A DNA stretch of 64,000 nucleotides. Origin: Frankia sp. AiPa1 (GTDB lineage Bacteria; Actinomycetota; Actinomycetes; Frankiales; Frankiaceae). The notes beneath the pieces were generated by a model. That model was not told the origin of the DNA. It made no database searches and worked only from the letters and a program-made list of their open reading frames with translations. Location of the stretch: positions 1-64,000 of the forward strand of contig NZ_JALKFZ020000003.1 of the NCBI RefSeq assembly GCF_023243075.1, given 5' to 3'. The position numbers were made by a program, and so were the translations under genes. Of the stretch, positions 1 to 10,099 are shown one piece after another (position 1 is the stretch's first letter; each line of letters opens with the position of its first letter).

Positions 1-1190
<1,190 letters not shown>

Positions 1191-1289
1191 TCAGGGGCAG
1201 GCCTGCGCGGAGAGATACCAGTCGTCGATGGGGTGCCCGCGACCGCAGGGGGGTGCTCCCGGTGGCGCAGGCAGCCGCCGCACCGAGGA

Positions 1290-1316
1290 TTGGCACTCGA
1301 CCTCGCTGAGTGCCAG
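1290..1316. promoter_or_regulatory. CIRCE operator (HrcA box) of groEL
   Basis: An inverted repeat of TGGCACTC and GAGTGCCA with a 9-bp spacer lies about 115 bp upstream of the groEL start. It matches the CIRCE consensus (TTAGCACTC-N9-GAGTGCTAA) except for a symmetrical A-to-G / T-to-C change in each arm. CIRCE is bound by the repressor HrcA, so groEL is predicted to be heat-induced. I see no gene in the rest of 1176-1596. Confidence 0.9.
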
Positions 1317-1596
1317 CCACTGTATGTCGGTGGTCTCCCCGGAAACGGCGTCATCGCCACCTCCGAGGGGGCGCCCGTCGCCCCGGCCACCAGATCAGCA
1401 CCATCGTGCGTCGCCTTTCGCGAGTCGTGCCGGCGGCCCGCGGGAAGCATGGTCGTGGCCGACCGGTGATATCACTCGATAGCGTCTGGAGGTGATGTCA
1501 CTGGGGGTGGTGTCACTGGCCTAGCCACCCTCACTCGAGGTCGACGGCGGCCAGTACGGCTCTTCGCGCCCAACGGGATCGCGCTCGTGGGCGCGG

Positions 1597-2790
1597 TCAG
1601 CTCTGGTCGCAGCTCACCATGGCGCCACGCAGCTCGTAGGACATCACTTCGTCCCGCCAGGTGATGTCCGGCTCGCGCACCAGCGTGATGCCGGGCACCC
1701 GCAGCAGGCGGTCCAGGAACACCCGGCTCTCGGCCATCGCCACCTGGGCGCCGGGGCAGCGGTGGCTGCCGTCGCCGAAGCTCAGATACGAGCCGACCCC
1801 ACGCTGCCGCTTGGCTCGGTCGGGGTCGATCGTGAACGGGCACTCGCCGACGATCTGTTCGTCGACATTGCCGGCGCGGAGGTGCACCGCGATCAGCTCG
1901 CCCTTCTTCGCCGAGCCCGTCTCCGCGTCGATGTCCTCGAGGGCCGCGCGGTGCAGCATCGACGCCACCGGCTCGAGCCGGAGGATCTCCTCGAGCAGGG
2001 TGATCTGGTCGGCCTCGTCGCTCGAGAGGAACCGCTCCCGCAGGGAGTCGTTGCCGAACATGTGCCAGGCCGCCATGACGATGAACTCGCGGGTGGTGAC
2101 CATTCCGGCCACCGCGTAGGTCATGCACTCGATGAGGATCGACTGGGTGGGGTAGTTCTCGTCGAGCAGGTGGGAGATGACGTCCTCGCTCCGCCTGGCC
2201 TTGCGCTGGCGGATGGCTGGCCGCACGTCACGCAGCAGGAAATTGATCCCGTGTCCGGCGGTGACCAGCTTGCTGATCCGCCGCAGGACGGGGTTCGCGG
2301 GCTGCCTCGCGGCACCGCTCAGCGTCGCCTCGATCCGCTTGGCCATCCCCACCTGATCGCTGTTCGTCAACCCGATGATCTCGGCGGCGACGGCGACGGC
2401 GAGCTGGTAGCTCATCTCGTCGAGCTGGCCCCCGCCATTCGCGCGCAGCTGGCCGAGCAGTTTGTCGGTGGTCTTTTCCATCACCACGCGGTGCCGGGTG
2501 CTGATCGCCCGCGGCGTGAAGAACTTCTGGATCGCCTGACGCCGGCGCTTGTGCGGCTCGCCGTCGAGGAAGAAGACCGAGCCGTACTGCATGTCGGCCC
2601 CGCCCAGCTGCTCGGCGCCCGCCCCGGCCTGGCGGGTGTTCGCGGCGCGCAGCACCGCGCGGCCGAAGGCGAAGTCGTTGACGACCTGGGCGCCGGGTTC
2701 GGGGCGCACCCGCTGCGCGGCGAGGACCGCCGACTTGCGGTCGTCCCGGGTCGGATCCATCGGGCAGGAGGGGGCGTCGGTGCTGGTCAT
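1597..2790 (-). CDS. Cytochrome P450
   Basis: A soluble bacterial cytochrome P450 of 397 residues, the usual length for class I enzymes fed by a ferredoxin. It shows the K-helix ExxR (EEILRLEP), the heme-ligand loop FGDGSHRCPG with its axial cysteine, and an I-helix region AVAGMVTTREF in which the usual acid-threonine pair is altered (no clear E/D before TT), so oxygen activation may be atypical. It would hydroxylate a small organic substrate, which cannot be read from sequence. It is the distal gene of a leftward group with an acyl-CoA ligase, an SDR and an NTF2-like protein. No ferredoxin gene is adjacent. The ATG start leaves a normal proline-rich leader. Confidence 0.93.
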   Translation of the reverse strand: MTSTDAPSCPMDPTRDDRKSAVLAAQRVRPEPGAQVVNDFAFGRAVLRAANTRQAGAGAEQLGGADMQYGSVFFLDGEPHKRRRQAIQKFFTPRAISTRHRVVMEKTTDKLLGQLRANGGGQLDEMSYQLAVAVAAEIIGLTNSDQVGMAKRIEATLSGAARQPANPVLRRISKLVTAGHGINFLLRDVRPAIRQRKARRSEDVISHLLDENYPTQSILIECMTYAVAGMVTTREFIVMAAWHMFGNDSLRERFLSSDEADQITLLEEILRLEPVASMLHRAALEDIDAETGSAKKGELIAVHLRAGNVDEQIVGECPFTIDPDRAKRQRGVGSYLSFGDGSHRCPGAQVAMAESRVFLDRLLRVPGITLVREPDITWRDEVMSYELRGAMVSCDQS

Positions 2791-2917
2791 GGGGCTGCCT
2801 CCGGATGCACGTCAGGACTGGATACGACGGCGCGGGCTCAACCGGGCATCGGTGCTGCACAGATCGCGGCGCCTAAGCCGCCCGCTGCTGCCCGGAACCG
2901 GCCGCATCGAGATTACC

Positions 2918-2930
2918 TTAACGTAGTTAA
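2918..2930. promoter_or_regulatory. Perfect palindrome upstream of the P450 gene, possible operator
   Basis: TTAAC-GTA-GTTAA is a perfect inverted repeat with a 3-bp spacer in an AT-rich stretch of otherwise very GC-rich DNA. It sits about 130 bp upstream of the leftward P450 start and downstream of the acyl-CoA ligase stop. This is what a small dimeric repressor site would look like. No regulator gene is adjacent, so the cognate protein is unknown. Confidence 0.4.
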
Positions 2931-3035
2931 ATTTCTGAGGCTGCCGGTGACCTTCGACCGAATTTTCACTACCGGACGGTCACTATCCGTGTTGGATGTA
3001 TGAACCTGCTGCTTGGATGGTGACCCCGGGGACGG

Positions 3036-4622
3036 TCAACCTATCTGCCGGTCGGCGGCAGGCCAGTACCGGGCGCGCAGCGCCACCTTGTCCGGTTTAC
3101 CGACCGGGGTGAGCGGTACCGCCTCGGCGAACTCCACGTGCTTCGGCGCGTAGTGCGGGCCCTTGCGGTCCTTCACCAGAGCCTGCAGTTCCCCGGCGGT
3201 GACCTCGACGCCGGGGCGGCGGATGACAACGGCGGTCACGGCCTCGCCCCACTTCGGGTCGGGCACGCCGATCACGGCGGCGGCGGCGACAGCGGGATGG
3301 GCGGAAAGGACGTCCTCGATCTCGCGGGGAAACACATTGAAACCACCACTGACGATCATATCCTTGCGGCGGTCGACGATCGTGTAGAAACCGTCCGGGC
3401 CCTGACGGGCCACGTCACCGGTATGCAGCCAGCCGCCGGCGAACGCCTCGGCGGTCGCTTCCGGCTTCTTCCAGTAGCCCTTCATCACCAGCGGGCCGCG
3501 AACGCAGATCTCGCCCGGCTGGCCCGGTGGGACGGGTTCGCCGGCGTCGTCGAGCAGAGCGACATGCACCCAGGGCACCGGTCGTCCGCAGCTGGCCAGC
3601 CGGGCCGGGTTGTCCGGATCGTGCTCCTCCTTGCGCAGCACGAACAGAGTCTGCGGAGCCTCGGTCTGGCCGTAGAACTGGAAGAAGACCCGGCCCAGCT
3701 TCGCCACCGCCTCGCGCAGCCGCGCTGGGGAGATGGCCGAGGCGCCGTAGAACACGGTTTCCAGACTGGACAGGTCCGTGTCGGCGAAGCGTGGGTGGTC
3801 GAGAATCGCGTAGATCATCGATGGCACGAGGAACAGCGAGGTGATGCGGTACCGCTCCACCGCGGCCAACACCGCCCCAGCGTCGAACTTCGGTAGGACG
3901 ACGACGGAGCCACCGCGATGCAGCACCGGGATGATGAAGCTGGAACCGGCGTGGCTCAGCGGAGTGCACACGAGATGGCGTAGGTCCGCCGGCCACTGCC
4001 ATTCGGAGATGAGGATGTGGGCCATCGCCGCGCTGCCGCGGTAGGTCGCCATCACCCCCTTGGGCGTGCCGGTGGTACCGCCGGTGTAGGCGAGGGCCGA
4101 GATCGACTCGGGGTCGACGGCGGGTGCGACCAGCGGGCCGGGCTCGAACGTCGCGGCCAGGGCCAGCAGGTCCTCGCCGACCTCGCTCGGGCCGAACGAG
4201 AGCAGCCGGGTGAGACCGGGCAGCCGCTCGCGCAGCGCGGCGGCGCGCGGGGCGAAACTCGGGTCGAACACCAGCGTCTCGATCTCGGCGTCCCGCAGGA
4301 CATAGGCGTGGTCATCGAGCGAACCGAGCGGGTGCAGCGGGGTGTTGCGGGCGCCGCTCATGAGGTAGGCACCCATCGCGTAGAGCACCTCGGGCCGGTT
4401 GCTGGACAGCACCGCCACGCCACTGCCCACGGTCACCCCGCGAGCGGCGTAGGCCTGGGCGTACTGGCTTGTCCGTTCGGCGAGCTGGCCCAGGGTGAGT
4501 ACCTGGTCGTCGAGGTAGATCGCCGGGCGGGCGGGGTCGCGAGTCAACGCGGCGAGCAGGAGGTCGGGGAAGTATGACCCGCGGTACAGGTCGGCGGGCG
4601 CGGAATTCGGATGACCCGTCAC
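3036..4622 (-). CDS. AMP-dependent acyl-CoA synthetase/ligase
   Basis: A 528-residue member of the ANL adenylating superfamily, of full length for a fatty- or aryl-CoA ligase. The P-loop-like A3 motif is YTGGTTGTPKGV (about residues 177-188). The motifs FYGQTEAP, GWLHTGDVA and DRRKDMIVSGG follow in the expected order. Near the C-terminus PVGKPDKVAL carries the catalytic lysine. It would activate a carboxylic acid with ATP and CoA in the cytosol. Its neighbours (P450, SDR, and the thioesterase-like gene farther on) fit a CoA-thioester degradation route. Chain length and substrate cannot be told; both long-chain fatty acid and aromatic acid ligases look like this. Confidence 0.92.
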   Translation of the reverse strand: MTGHPNSAPADLYRGSYFPDLLLAALTRDPARPAIYLDDQVLTLGQLAERTSQYAQAYAARGVTVGSGVAVLSSNRPEVLYAMGAYLMSGARNTPLHPLGSLDDHAYVLRDAEIETLVFDPSFAPRAAALRERLPGLTRLLSFGPSEVGEDLLALAATFEPGPLVAPAVDPESISALAYTGGTTGTPKGVMATYRGSAAMAHILISEWQWPADLRHLVCTPLSHAGSSFIIPVLHRGGSVVVLPKFDAGAVLAAVERYRITSLFLVPSMIYAILDHPRFADTDLSSLETVFYGASAISPARLREAVAKLGRVFFQFYGQTEAPQTLFVLRKEEHDPDNPARLASCGRPVPWVHVALLDDAGEPVPPGQPGEICVRGPLVMKGYWKKPEATAEAFAGGWLHTGDVARQGPDGFYTIVDRRKDMIVSGGFNVFPREIEDVLSAHPAVAAAAVIGVPDPKWGEAVTAVVIRRPGVEVTAGELQALVKDRKGPHYAPKHVEFAEAVPLTPVGKPDKVALRARYWPAADRQIG

Positions 4623-4769
4623 CGGGGAGCCTCCTGCTCACTGTGGCGCGGCGCGGCGTGTGTGGGGGGTGGCGCGCGTGGCGTGACTGTCGCGTCGCGG
4701 GGCTGCGGTGACGCGAGGATGCGGCCTGCGGTGGCCCTGCCGAAGGCCGGTTGCCCGTGGCCGCCGCGG

Positions 4770-5540
4770 TTACCTCGGTGGGAAGCGCTGGGCGGCGTCG
4801 AGGCGGATGTTCTCGCCGTTGAGGTACGGATTGCGCACGATCATCTCCACGAGCAGTGCGAACTCCTCGGGACGGCCCATCCGATGCGGGAAGATGATGG
4901 TGCTGGTCAGCTTGTCCCGCAGTTCCTGACGGGCGCTCAGCATCAGCTCCGTCCCGATCGTGCCGGGCGCGATGGCGCAGACCCGGATGCCCACCGGCGC
5001 GAGGTCCCGGGCGAGCGGCAGCGTCATGCCGAGGATGGCCGCCTTCGCCGCGGCGTAGCCGACCTGCCCGGCCTGCCCTTCCAGGCCGGCGAGCGAGCCG
5101 GTGTTGATCACCACTCCGCGCTGGCCGTCCTCGTCCGGGGTGTTGCGGGCCATCGCCGCGGCGGCCAGCCGGGTGACGTTGAAGGTGCCGACGGTGTTGA
5201 TCGCCAGCACATGCTGGAAGGACGCGAGGTCGTGTGGTGTTCCGTCCCGGCCGACCGTCCGGGTGGGACGGGTGCCGCCGCCGGCCACGTTGGCCACGAT
5301 CGACAACGTGCCGACCGCCTGCGCGGCGTCGATGGCCGCCCGCACGTCGCCGTCGTCGGTGACGTCGCCGGCGACGGCGCTCACGGCCGGGCCCAGTTCG
5401 GCCGCCTTCGTCTTCGCCCGCTCGGCGTCCCGGTCGACGATGACGACCGCACAGCCGATCCTGACCAGGTGCGCGGCGGTGGCGCCGCCCAGGCCGCCGG
5501 CGCCGCCGGTCACGATCGCCGATGCTCCAGTGAGTTCCAC
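4770..5540 (-). CDS. Short-chain dehydrogenase/reductase (SDR)
   Basis: A 256-residue classical SDR. The N-terminal TGGAGGLG nucleotide-binding motif (about residues 11-18), an NVAGG motif, and the catalytic YAAAK with an upstream serine (GSLAG) are all present. The C-terminal part resembles 3-hydroxyacyl-CoA dehydrogenase type II enzymes (17-beta-HSD10-like: FPHRMGRPEEFALLV). It likely interconverts an alcohol and a ketone on a CoA thioester or steroid-like substrate using NAD(H). It lies between the acyl-CoA ligase and the NTF2-like gene on the same strand, with intergenic gaps near 150 bp, so it is probably in the same transcription unit. Confidence 0.92.
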   Translation of the reverse strand: MELTGASAIVTGGAGGLGGATAAHLVRIGCAVVIVDRDAERAKTKAAELGPAVSAVAGDVTDDGDVRAAIDAAQAVGTLSIVANVAGGGTRPTRTVGRDGTPHDLASFQHVLAINTVGTFNVTRLAAAAMARNTPDEDGQRGVVINTGSLAGLEGQAGQVGYAAAKAAILGMTLPLARDLAPVGIRVCAIAPGTIGTELMLSARQELRDKLTSTIIFPHRMGRPEEFALLVEMIVRNPYLNGENIRLDAAQRFPPR

Positions 5541-5696
5541 GCTTCGTCGTCCCTGATCCGTGAGAGGTGATGGCGCTGGGAGAGCTCCAGGGCCGTGGCG
5601 GCCTGGGTCGGGGGCGGTTGGCCGCTCGGTGACCGGACGACCGCTGAGGTGGAACCGGCCGTCCAGGTCGCGGCCCCGCCGGTCAAGTTTCGCCGG

Positions 5697-6251
5697 TCAG
5701 CTCGCCGGCCGGCTCAGGTTGCCGACGAGGTCGAGGCAGCGTTGCCGGTCGAGCAGCGCGGCGTCCGCCAGCACCGCCGTCTCCTGCGCCCCGGGATTGA
5801 GGTAGAGCGACTCCGAGGTCATGACCGAGCCCGCGTCGGTGGTCTCGCTGACGATGAAGAAGGCGAGCGGCGCGACGGTGCGGTGCAGGCCGCCGGTGGG
5901 CGCGGCGGCAAGCGTGACGAGTGAGCCGTGACCGGCAATAGTGGTGCGGTCAGCCACCAGATCGTCCAGGCGCAGCCACATCAGTGCCCCGCCGGGGACC
6001 GCCCCGAGCCTACGGACCCCACTGACCACCTGGTCGCCGCTGCTTGTCTGGGTCTTCCCGCCAGCGTGGGTGACGAGGGTGAACCCCGGTGCGAGCGCTG
6101 CGGCGACCCGGTCGGCGTCCCCGACGAGTTCACCGAGCAGCCGCTCGCGGAACGCGACGAGATTCACCGCCTCCGGATCACGGGCCCGCTGCTCGTCGAT
6201 CCGCCGAAATGCCTGGACAAGGTCGCTTTCCGCGGGTTCGATGCTGGTCAT
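5697..6251 (-). CDS. NTF2/SnoaL-like small protein, function unknown
   Basis: A protein of about 184 residues. An upstream in-frame ATG at 6344 exists, but the ATG at 6251 is preceded by a strong GAAAGGGG ribosome-binding site, so I take 6251. The alternation of helix and strand (AFRERLLGELVGDADRVAAA, then LAPGFTLVTH, then SLVTLAAAP and LAFFIVSE) is typical of cone-shaped NTF2-like proteins, which include ketosteroid isomerases, SnoaL-like cyclases and many plain binding proteins. No catalytic residues can be assigned. It is the first gene of the leftward catabolic-looking group and faces the rightward operon at 6491. Confidence 0.6.
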   Translation of the reverse strand: MTSIEPAESDLVQAFRRIDEQRARDPEAVNLVAFRERLLGELVGDADRVAAALAPGFTLVTHAGGKTQTSSGDQVVSGVRRLGAVPGGALMWLRLDDLVADRTTIAGHGSLVTLAAAPTGGLHRTVAPLAFFIVSETTDAGSVMTSESLYLNPGAQETAVLADAALLDRQRCLDLVGNLSRPAS

Positions 6252-6490
6252 CGGGCCCCTTTCGGCGGGCGCGCGCATCGCGAGGGTGCTACACGGAGTC
6301 ACTGGTGGCTGCTCATCTTGAACGTGTCGAGACAAACATGCCATATTGTTCTGCTGTAAGACAGGGCTGCTGTTTTGTCGGTGCCGGGCGCGACCGTGGC
6401 GTCCGTGGATCTCCCTCAGGGCGGCGCCCCGACGAGGCGGCCGGACGCCCGGTGGCCGCCTCCCCGCGATGACGAGGGGACGGACTGCAC
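6252..6490. promoter_or_regulatory. Divergent promoter region
   Basis: This 239-bp gap separates the leftward NTF2-like/SDR/ligase group from the rightward operon and must carry both promoters. Its middle (about 6320-6375) is markedly AT-richer than its surroundings and contains an imperfect inverted repeat with ACAA and TTGT ends around 6334-6351. I cannot assign -35/-10 boxes or a regulator. Confidence 0.45.
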
Positions 6491-7675
6491 ATGGGCCCGA
6501 AGGACATCGGGGCGCTGCGCGGCGCGGATGAGCAGCTCAACCACCAGATCGCCGACACGTTCGCCACGGTTGCCGAGTCCGACCTGGCCTGGACGGAGAA
6601 GATCTGGGCGTCGCTGGCGAGCACCGACGGCTCGCTGCAGGTCGACTTCGGCCTTGGCAAATACCACAACCGCGGGATCATCGACGGGTTCGCCGGCGTC
6701 TCCCGCGGTCACCAGCAGTGGACGGTGCGCGGTAGCCGCGAGCTGCGCGACAGCCCTGAGCTGACCGGGGTCGGGCCGATCGAGTACGAGGTCGTCGAGT
6801 CGCTGAAGCAGGTGCGGTACCGCCTTGCCCCGAACGACGTCCAGCCGATCTCCTTCGATCTGGTGCTCTCGGGGGTGACCCCGCCGTTCTTCGAGGACCG
6901 CAACCTGGTCCGCAACCGCCGCACCGGGCGGGTGGATGTCAACGTCATCCGCTATCACCAGGGCGGCTGGGTGAGTGGGACCGTGACGGTCGACGGCGTC
7001 ACCCACGAGGTCCGCGAGCAGGACTGGTACGGGTTCCGTGATCACTCCTGGGGCGTGCGGCAGTCCGTCGGCGTCCCGGCGCCGGATCTGATCAAGAGGA
7101 CGTCGTCCGGGAGCAAGCGCACCGCGAGCACGCCGGAGGCGCACCGGGGCGGGATGAAGTGGACGCCGGCGTTCCTGCGCCGCCCTGACGGCACCTTCTA
7201 CGAGATGGCCGTGTTCATCGCCGAGGGCGCCTGGGGCTACACCTCGGCGTACATCAACGAGGCGGACGGCCGGCAGGAGCGGATCCGCGACGCCGAGGTG
7301 CACATCGCCTACGACACCCGCACCCGGTTCGTGTGCGGCGGCGAGCTGCACCTGATCACCGAGGCCGGGGCCAAGCGGGTAATCGAGGTCGAGGTGCTCG
7401 GCGAAAGCGGCTTCTTCCTGCGCCCAGCCGGCTACGGCGCCTGGGGTGGCCATATCCACGGCTCCTGGCAGGGCCCCCTGCATCTGGACGGCGAGTACAT
7501 CGCGGACTGCTGGGCCGACGAGCGCCTTCCCGAGCTCGGACAGCTGCGGGACACCCCGATCCGGGTCCGCGAGGGCGACGCGGTCGGCTACGGAATCATG
7601 GAGAGCCTCATCGGCGGCGTGTGGCCCGAACTCGGCCTGACCGCGGAGTCCGACCACCAGGTGTCGTACGCGTGA
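6491..7675 (+). CDS. DUF7064-like (hydroxyneurosporene-synthase-like fold) protein
   Basis: A protein of 394 residues without signal peptide or membrane segment. It is rich in beta-strand blocks with many Trp and Gly, and has a conserved-looking QDWYGFRDHSWGVR segment near residues 177-190. This pattern recalls the actinobacterial DUF7064/DUF7065 proteins, distantly related to CrtC-type carotenoid hydratases and lipocalin-like AttH domains. That assignment is from memory of the motif and is tentative. It is first in an operon and overlaps the following P450 start by one base (TGATG), so the two are translationally coupled. A lipid- or terpenoid-binding or hydrating role is possible but not shown. 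Confidence 0.6.
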   Translation: MGPKDIGALRGADEQLNHQIADTFATVAESDLAWTEKIWASLASTDGSLQVDFGLGKYHNRGIIDGFAGVSRGHQQWTVRGSRELRDSPELTGVGPIEYEVVESLKQVRYRLAPNDVQPISFDLVLSGVTPPFFEDRNLVRNRRTGRVDVNVIRYHQGGWVSGTVTVDGVTHEVREQDWYGFRDHSWGVRQSVGVPAPDLIKRTSSGSKRTASTPEAHRGGMKWTPAFLRRPDGTFYEMAVFIAEGAWGYTSAYINEADGRQERIRDAEVHIAYDTRTRFVCGGELHLITEAGAKRVIEVEVLGESGFFLRPAGYGAWGGHIHGSWQGPLHLDGEYIADCWADERLPELGQLRDTPIRVREGDAVGYGIMESLIGGVWPELGLTAESDHQVSYA

Positions 7676-8901
7676 TGAGTACGAACGTGACGAGCCTGGT
7701 CGCCGCCGAGCGGCGGATCAACGTGCTGGATCCGGATTTCTACGTGGATCCGTGGGAGTCGTACCGCTGGCTGCGGGACCGCGCGCCGGTGTTCTGGGAC
7801 CCGGTGCAGCGGCTCTGGGTGCTGTCGCGATTCGCCGACGTGATGGCGGCGGAGAAGAACACCGAACGGTATTCCTCGTTCGCGGGATCCCGTCCGCATA
7901 TCGATCTGCGGACCGACGAGTCCATGATCAACCTGGACGACCCGGAACATCACGAGGCCCGAGTGGTCGTGGCCCCGCGCTTCGCGCCGCGGGCGATGCG
8001 GGGCCACGAGGCGTATGTCCGTGAGATCGTCACCGAGATTCTCGATGCGGTGACGCCGCTGGGGGAGTGCGAGGCGATCGAGGCGATCGCCTCGCGGCTG
8101 CCGGCCATCGTGATCGGTGACCTGCTGGGCTATCCGCGGTCGGACTGGGAGCGCGTGCGGCACTGGTCGGAGCAGATCATGCTGCTGTCCGGGCAGACCT
8201 CGCCGAGCGGGCCGCCGCATGTCACGCATCCGGGAATCATCCCGGTCATGCGGGAGTTCACCGAGTCGACGATCATGCTGATCAAGTCCCGTCGGCAGGA
8301 GCCGAAGGACGATCTGATCTCGCTCTGGGCGCATCAGCTGGGCTGGAGCACGAAACGGGTGCTGGACGAGACGATCCTGCTGCTCGACGGCGGCGCGGAA
8401 ACGACCCGCACGGTCCTCGGGACCATGATCCATGACCTGGCGCTGCACCCCGAACAGCGGCGAATCCTGGTCGAAGAGCCGGAACTCCTGGCGTCCAGAG
8501 CGACCGAGGAGTTCATCCGCTGGGTCTCGCCCGTGCTGAACATGCGACGGACCGTCACCGAGGATCACGTGCTGCACGGTCAGGAGTTGCACGAGGGCGA
8601 CCAGGTGCTGCTGCTGTATCCGGCGGCGAACCGGGATCCACATGCGTTCGACGATCCCGAAGTGCTGGATGTGCGCCGGGTGGCGACCCGTCACCTGGCC
8701 TTCGGGTTCGGGACGCATGTCTGCCTGGGAGCGAACCTGGCCCGCCTCGAGATCCGGGTGATGTTCGAGGAGTTGCTGCGACGGATACCGGACTGGGAAC
8801 TGGTGGATCCCGAGGAGCCGAAGATCCTGCCGGCGACGTTCGCCCGGGCGTACGACCGCATCCGCATCCGCTACACACCGACCCGCCAAACCCCTGCCTG
8901 A
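7675..8901 (+). CDS. Cytochrome P450
   Basis: A 408-residue bacterial cytochrome P450. The ATG at 7675 overlaps the upstream stop codon and gives the family-typical N-terminus (NVLDPDFYVDPWESYRWLRD). The I-helix has GGAETTRT with the acid-threonine pair used in oxygen activation, the K-helix has EEFIRW (ExxR), and the heme loop is FGFGTHVCLG. All residues expected for an active monooxygenase are present, unlike the first P450 of the window, whose I-helix is atypical. It is cotranscribed with the DUF7064-like gene, the kinase-like gene and an SDR. The substrate is unknown; steroid- or terpenoid-type substrates would suit the company. Confidence 0.95.
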   Translation: MSTNVTSLVAAERRINVLDPDFYVDPWESYRWLRDRAPVFWDPVQRLWVLSRFADVMAAEKNTERYSSFAGSRPHIDLRTDESMINLDDPEHHEARVVVAPRFAPRAMRGHEAYVREIVTEILDAVTPLGECEAIEAIASRLPAIVIGDLLGYPRSDWERVRHWSEQIMLLSGQTSPSGPPHVTHPGIIPVMREFTESTIMLIKSRRQEPKDDLISLWAHQLGWSTKRVLDETILLLDGGAETTRTVLGTMIHDLALHPEQRRILVEEPELLASRATEEFIRWVSPVLNMRRTVTEDHVLHGQELHEGDQVLLLYPAANRDPHAFDDPEVLDVRRVATRHLAFGFGTHVCLGANLARLEIRVMFEELLRRIPDWELVDPEEPKILPATFARAYDRIRIRYTPTRQTPA

Positions 8902-8911
8902 GGAGTCCGCA

Positions 8912-8979
8912 GTGTCGGATCGGAGCATGTCGGGTCAGAGCATGTCGGATCAGAGCGCGTCGGATCAGGGCCGGTCGGA
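8912..8979 (+). repeat. 15-bp tandem repeat encoding the N-terminus of the kinase-like protein
   Basis: About 4.5 copies of a 15-bp unit (consensus ATGTCGGATCAGAGC) form the very start of the gene and encode repeats of Met/Ala-Ser-Asp-Gln-Ser. Because the unit is a multiple of three, copy-number change keeps the frame. The first three copies each begin with a usable start codon (GTG, ATG, ATG). Confidence 0.9.
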
Positions 8980-10099
8980 CAACCACGAGCTTGACCGCCT
9001 GGTCACCTGGTTACGGTCCCAGCTGCCGTCGGCGACGGGACTGCGCCTGGTGAACCACGACCGGCTCACGCTCGGCCACTCCGCCGACATGGTGATGCTG
9101 AGCCTGGCGTGGACCGCGGACGGCACGGAGCACAGCCGCGACGCCGTGCTCCGCTTCGAGCCGCCGTCACCGGGCCTGCTGGAGCCGTACGACCTGCCCC
9201 GGCAGGTGCGGATCCTGCGAGCGCTGGAGACGTCCGACGTCCGCGGTCCCGCCGTGCTGTGGTCGGACGAGCACGGAGAGCTGTTGGGTCGGCCCTTCTA
9301 CATCATGGAACGCCTGCCCGGGAGCGTCTACGAGCAGGTGATCCCGGCCGAGCTCGATGCCCGCCCCGAGACGATCCGGCGGATGACCGAAAGCCTCGTC
9401 GAGCAGCTCGCCGCCATCCACCGGGTGGACCTGCGGGCGACCGGGCTCACGGCCCTCGGGGACGGCCGCTCCTACCTCGACAAACAGCTGGATCACTGGA
9501 CGGCCGAGATGCGCCGGGTCGCCCGCGGCCCGCTGCCGGGCCTGGAGCGGCTGGCAACGGAGCTGCGGGCACGTCAGCCGGAGCCGTCCGAGGCCGTCAC
9601 CCTCGTGCACGGCGACCCGAAGCCCGGGAACTTCGCTTTTGTCGACGGCGAGGTCAGCGGCGTGTTCGACTGGGAGATGGCCGACGTCGGTGATCCGCTG
9701 GCCGACCTCGGCTACCTGGAGCTGCTCTGGCGGACACCGTCGTTCTTCACCGCCCGGCCCTCGGCGCTGACCTTCGCCGAGGCGTGTGCCCACTACGAGC
9801 GGCTGGCCGGCATCCCGGTGCGCGGCCTGCCCTGGTACAGCGCGTTCCAGACGTACAAGACCGCCGTTATCCTGCTGGTCGGAACCATGCTGTTCGACGC
9901 CGGCCACACCGATGACCCACGGTTCGCCACCATGTCGATGGCCATCCCCTATTACACCCGGCGCGCACTGAGCCGCCTCGGGGTCGAGGGCGACATCGAC
10001 CCCGGCCCGGTGAACGCGCGGTCCGAACGCCTGGCGCTGCTGGCGGGCTCGCCCGCACCCGCGCGACAGCCATCGACAGGAAGAGACGACAAGGCATGA
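8912..10099 (+). CDS. APH/choline-kinase-family phosphotransferase
   Basis: A protein of about 395 residues with the aminoglycoside phosphotransferase fold. It carries the catalytic loop VHGDPKPGNF (Brenner motif HGDxxxxN) and the metal-binding DWEMADVGDP. The family in actinobacteria includes many paralogues beside acyl-CoA dehydrogenases and SDRs, whose substrates are small alcohols rather than antibiotics; resistance is not implied. The GTG at 8912 has an AGGAG site 7 bp upstream. The first 22 residues come from a 15-bp tandem repeat that offers two further in-frame ATG starts (8927, 8942). It overlaps the next gene by four bases (ATGA). Confidence 0.88.
   Translation: MSDRSMSGQSMSDQSASDQGRSDNHELDRLVTWLRSQLPSATGLRLVNHDRLTLGHSADMVMLSLAWTADGTEHSRDAVLRFEPPSPGLLEPYDLPRQVRILRALETSDVRGPAVLWSDEHGELLGRPFYIMERLPGSVYEQVIPAELDARPETIRRMTESLVEQLAAIHRVDLRATGLTALGDGRSYLDKQLDHWTAEMRRVARGPLPGLERLATELRARQPEPSEAVTLVHGDPKPGNFAFVDGEVSGVFDWEMADVGDPLADLGYLELLWRTPSFFTARPSALTFAEACAHYERLAGIPVRGLPWYSAFQTYKTAVILLVGTMLFDAGHTDDPRFATMSMAIPYYTRRALSRLGVEGDIDPGPVNARSERLALLAGSPAPARQPSTGRDDKA

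Noticed and set aside
1762-3003. A 413-codon plus-strand frame over the first P450
   Set aside because: Shadow of the minus-strand P450 with intact heme and ExxR motifs; low-complexity composition without family features.
8912-10099. Antibiotic-resistance aminoglycoside kinase
   Set aside because: Only the general APH fold is visible; the operon context is catabolic and many such paralogues do not act on aminoglycosides.
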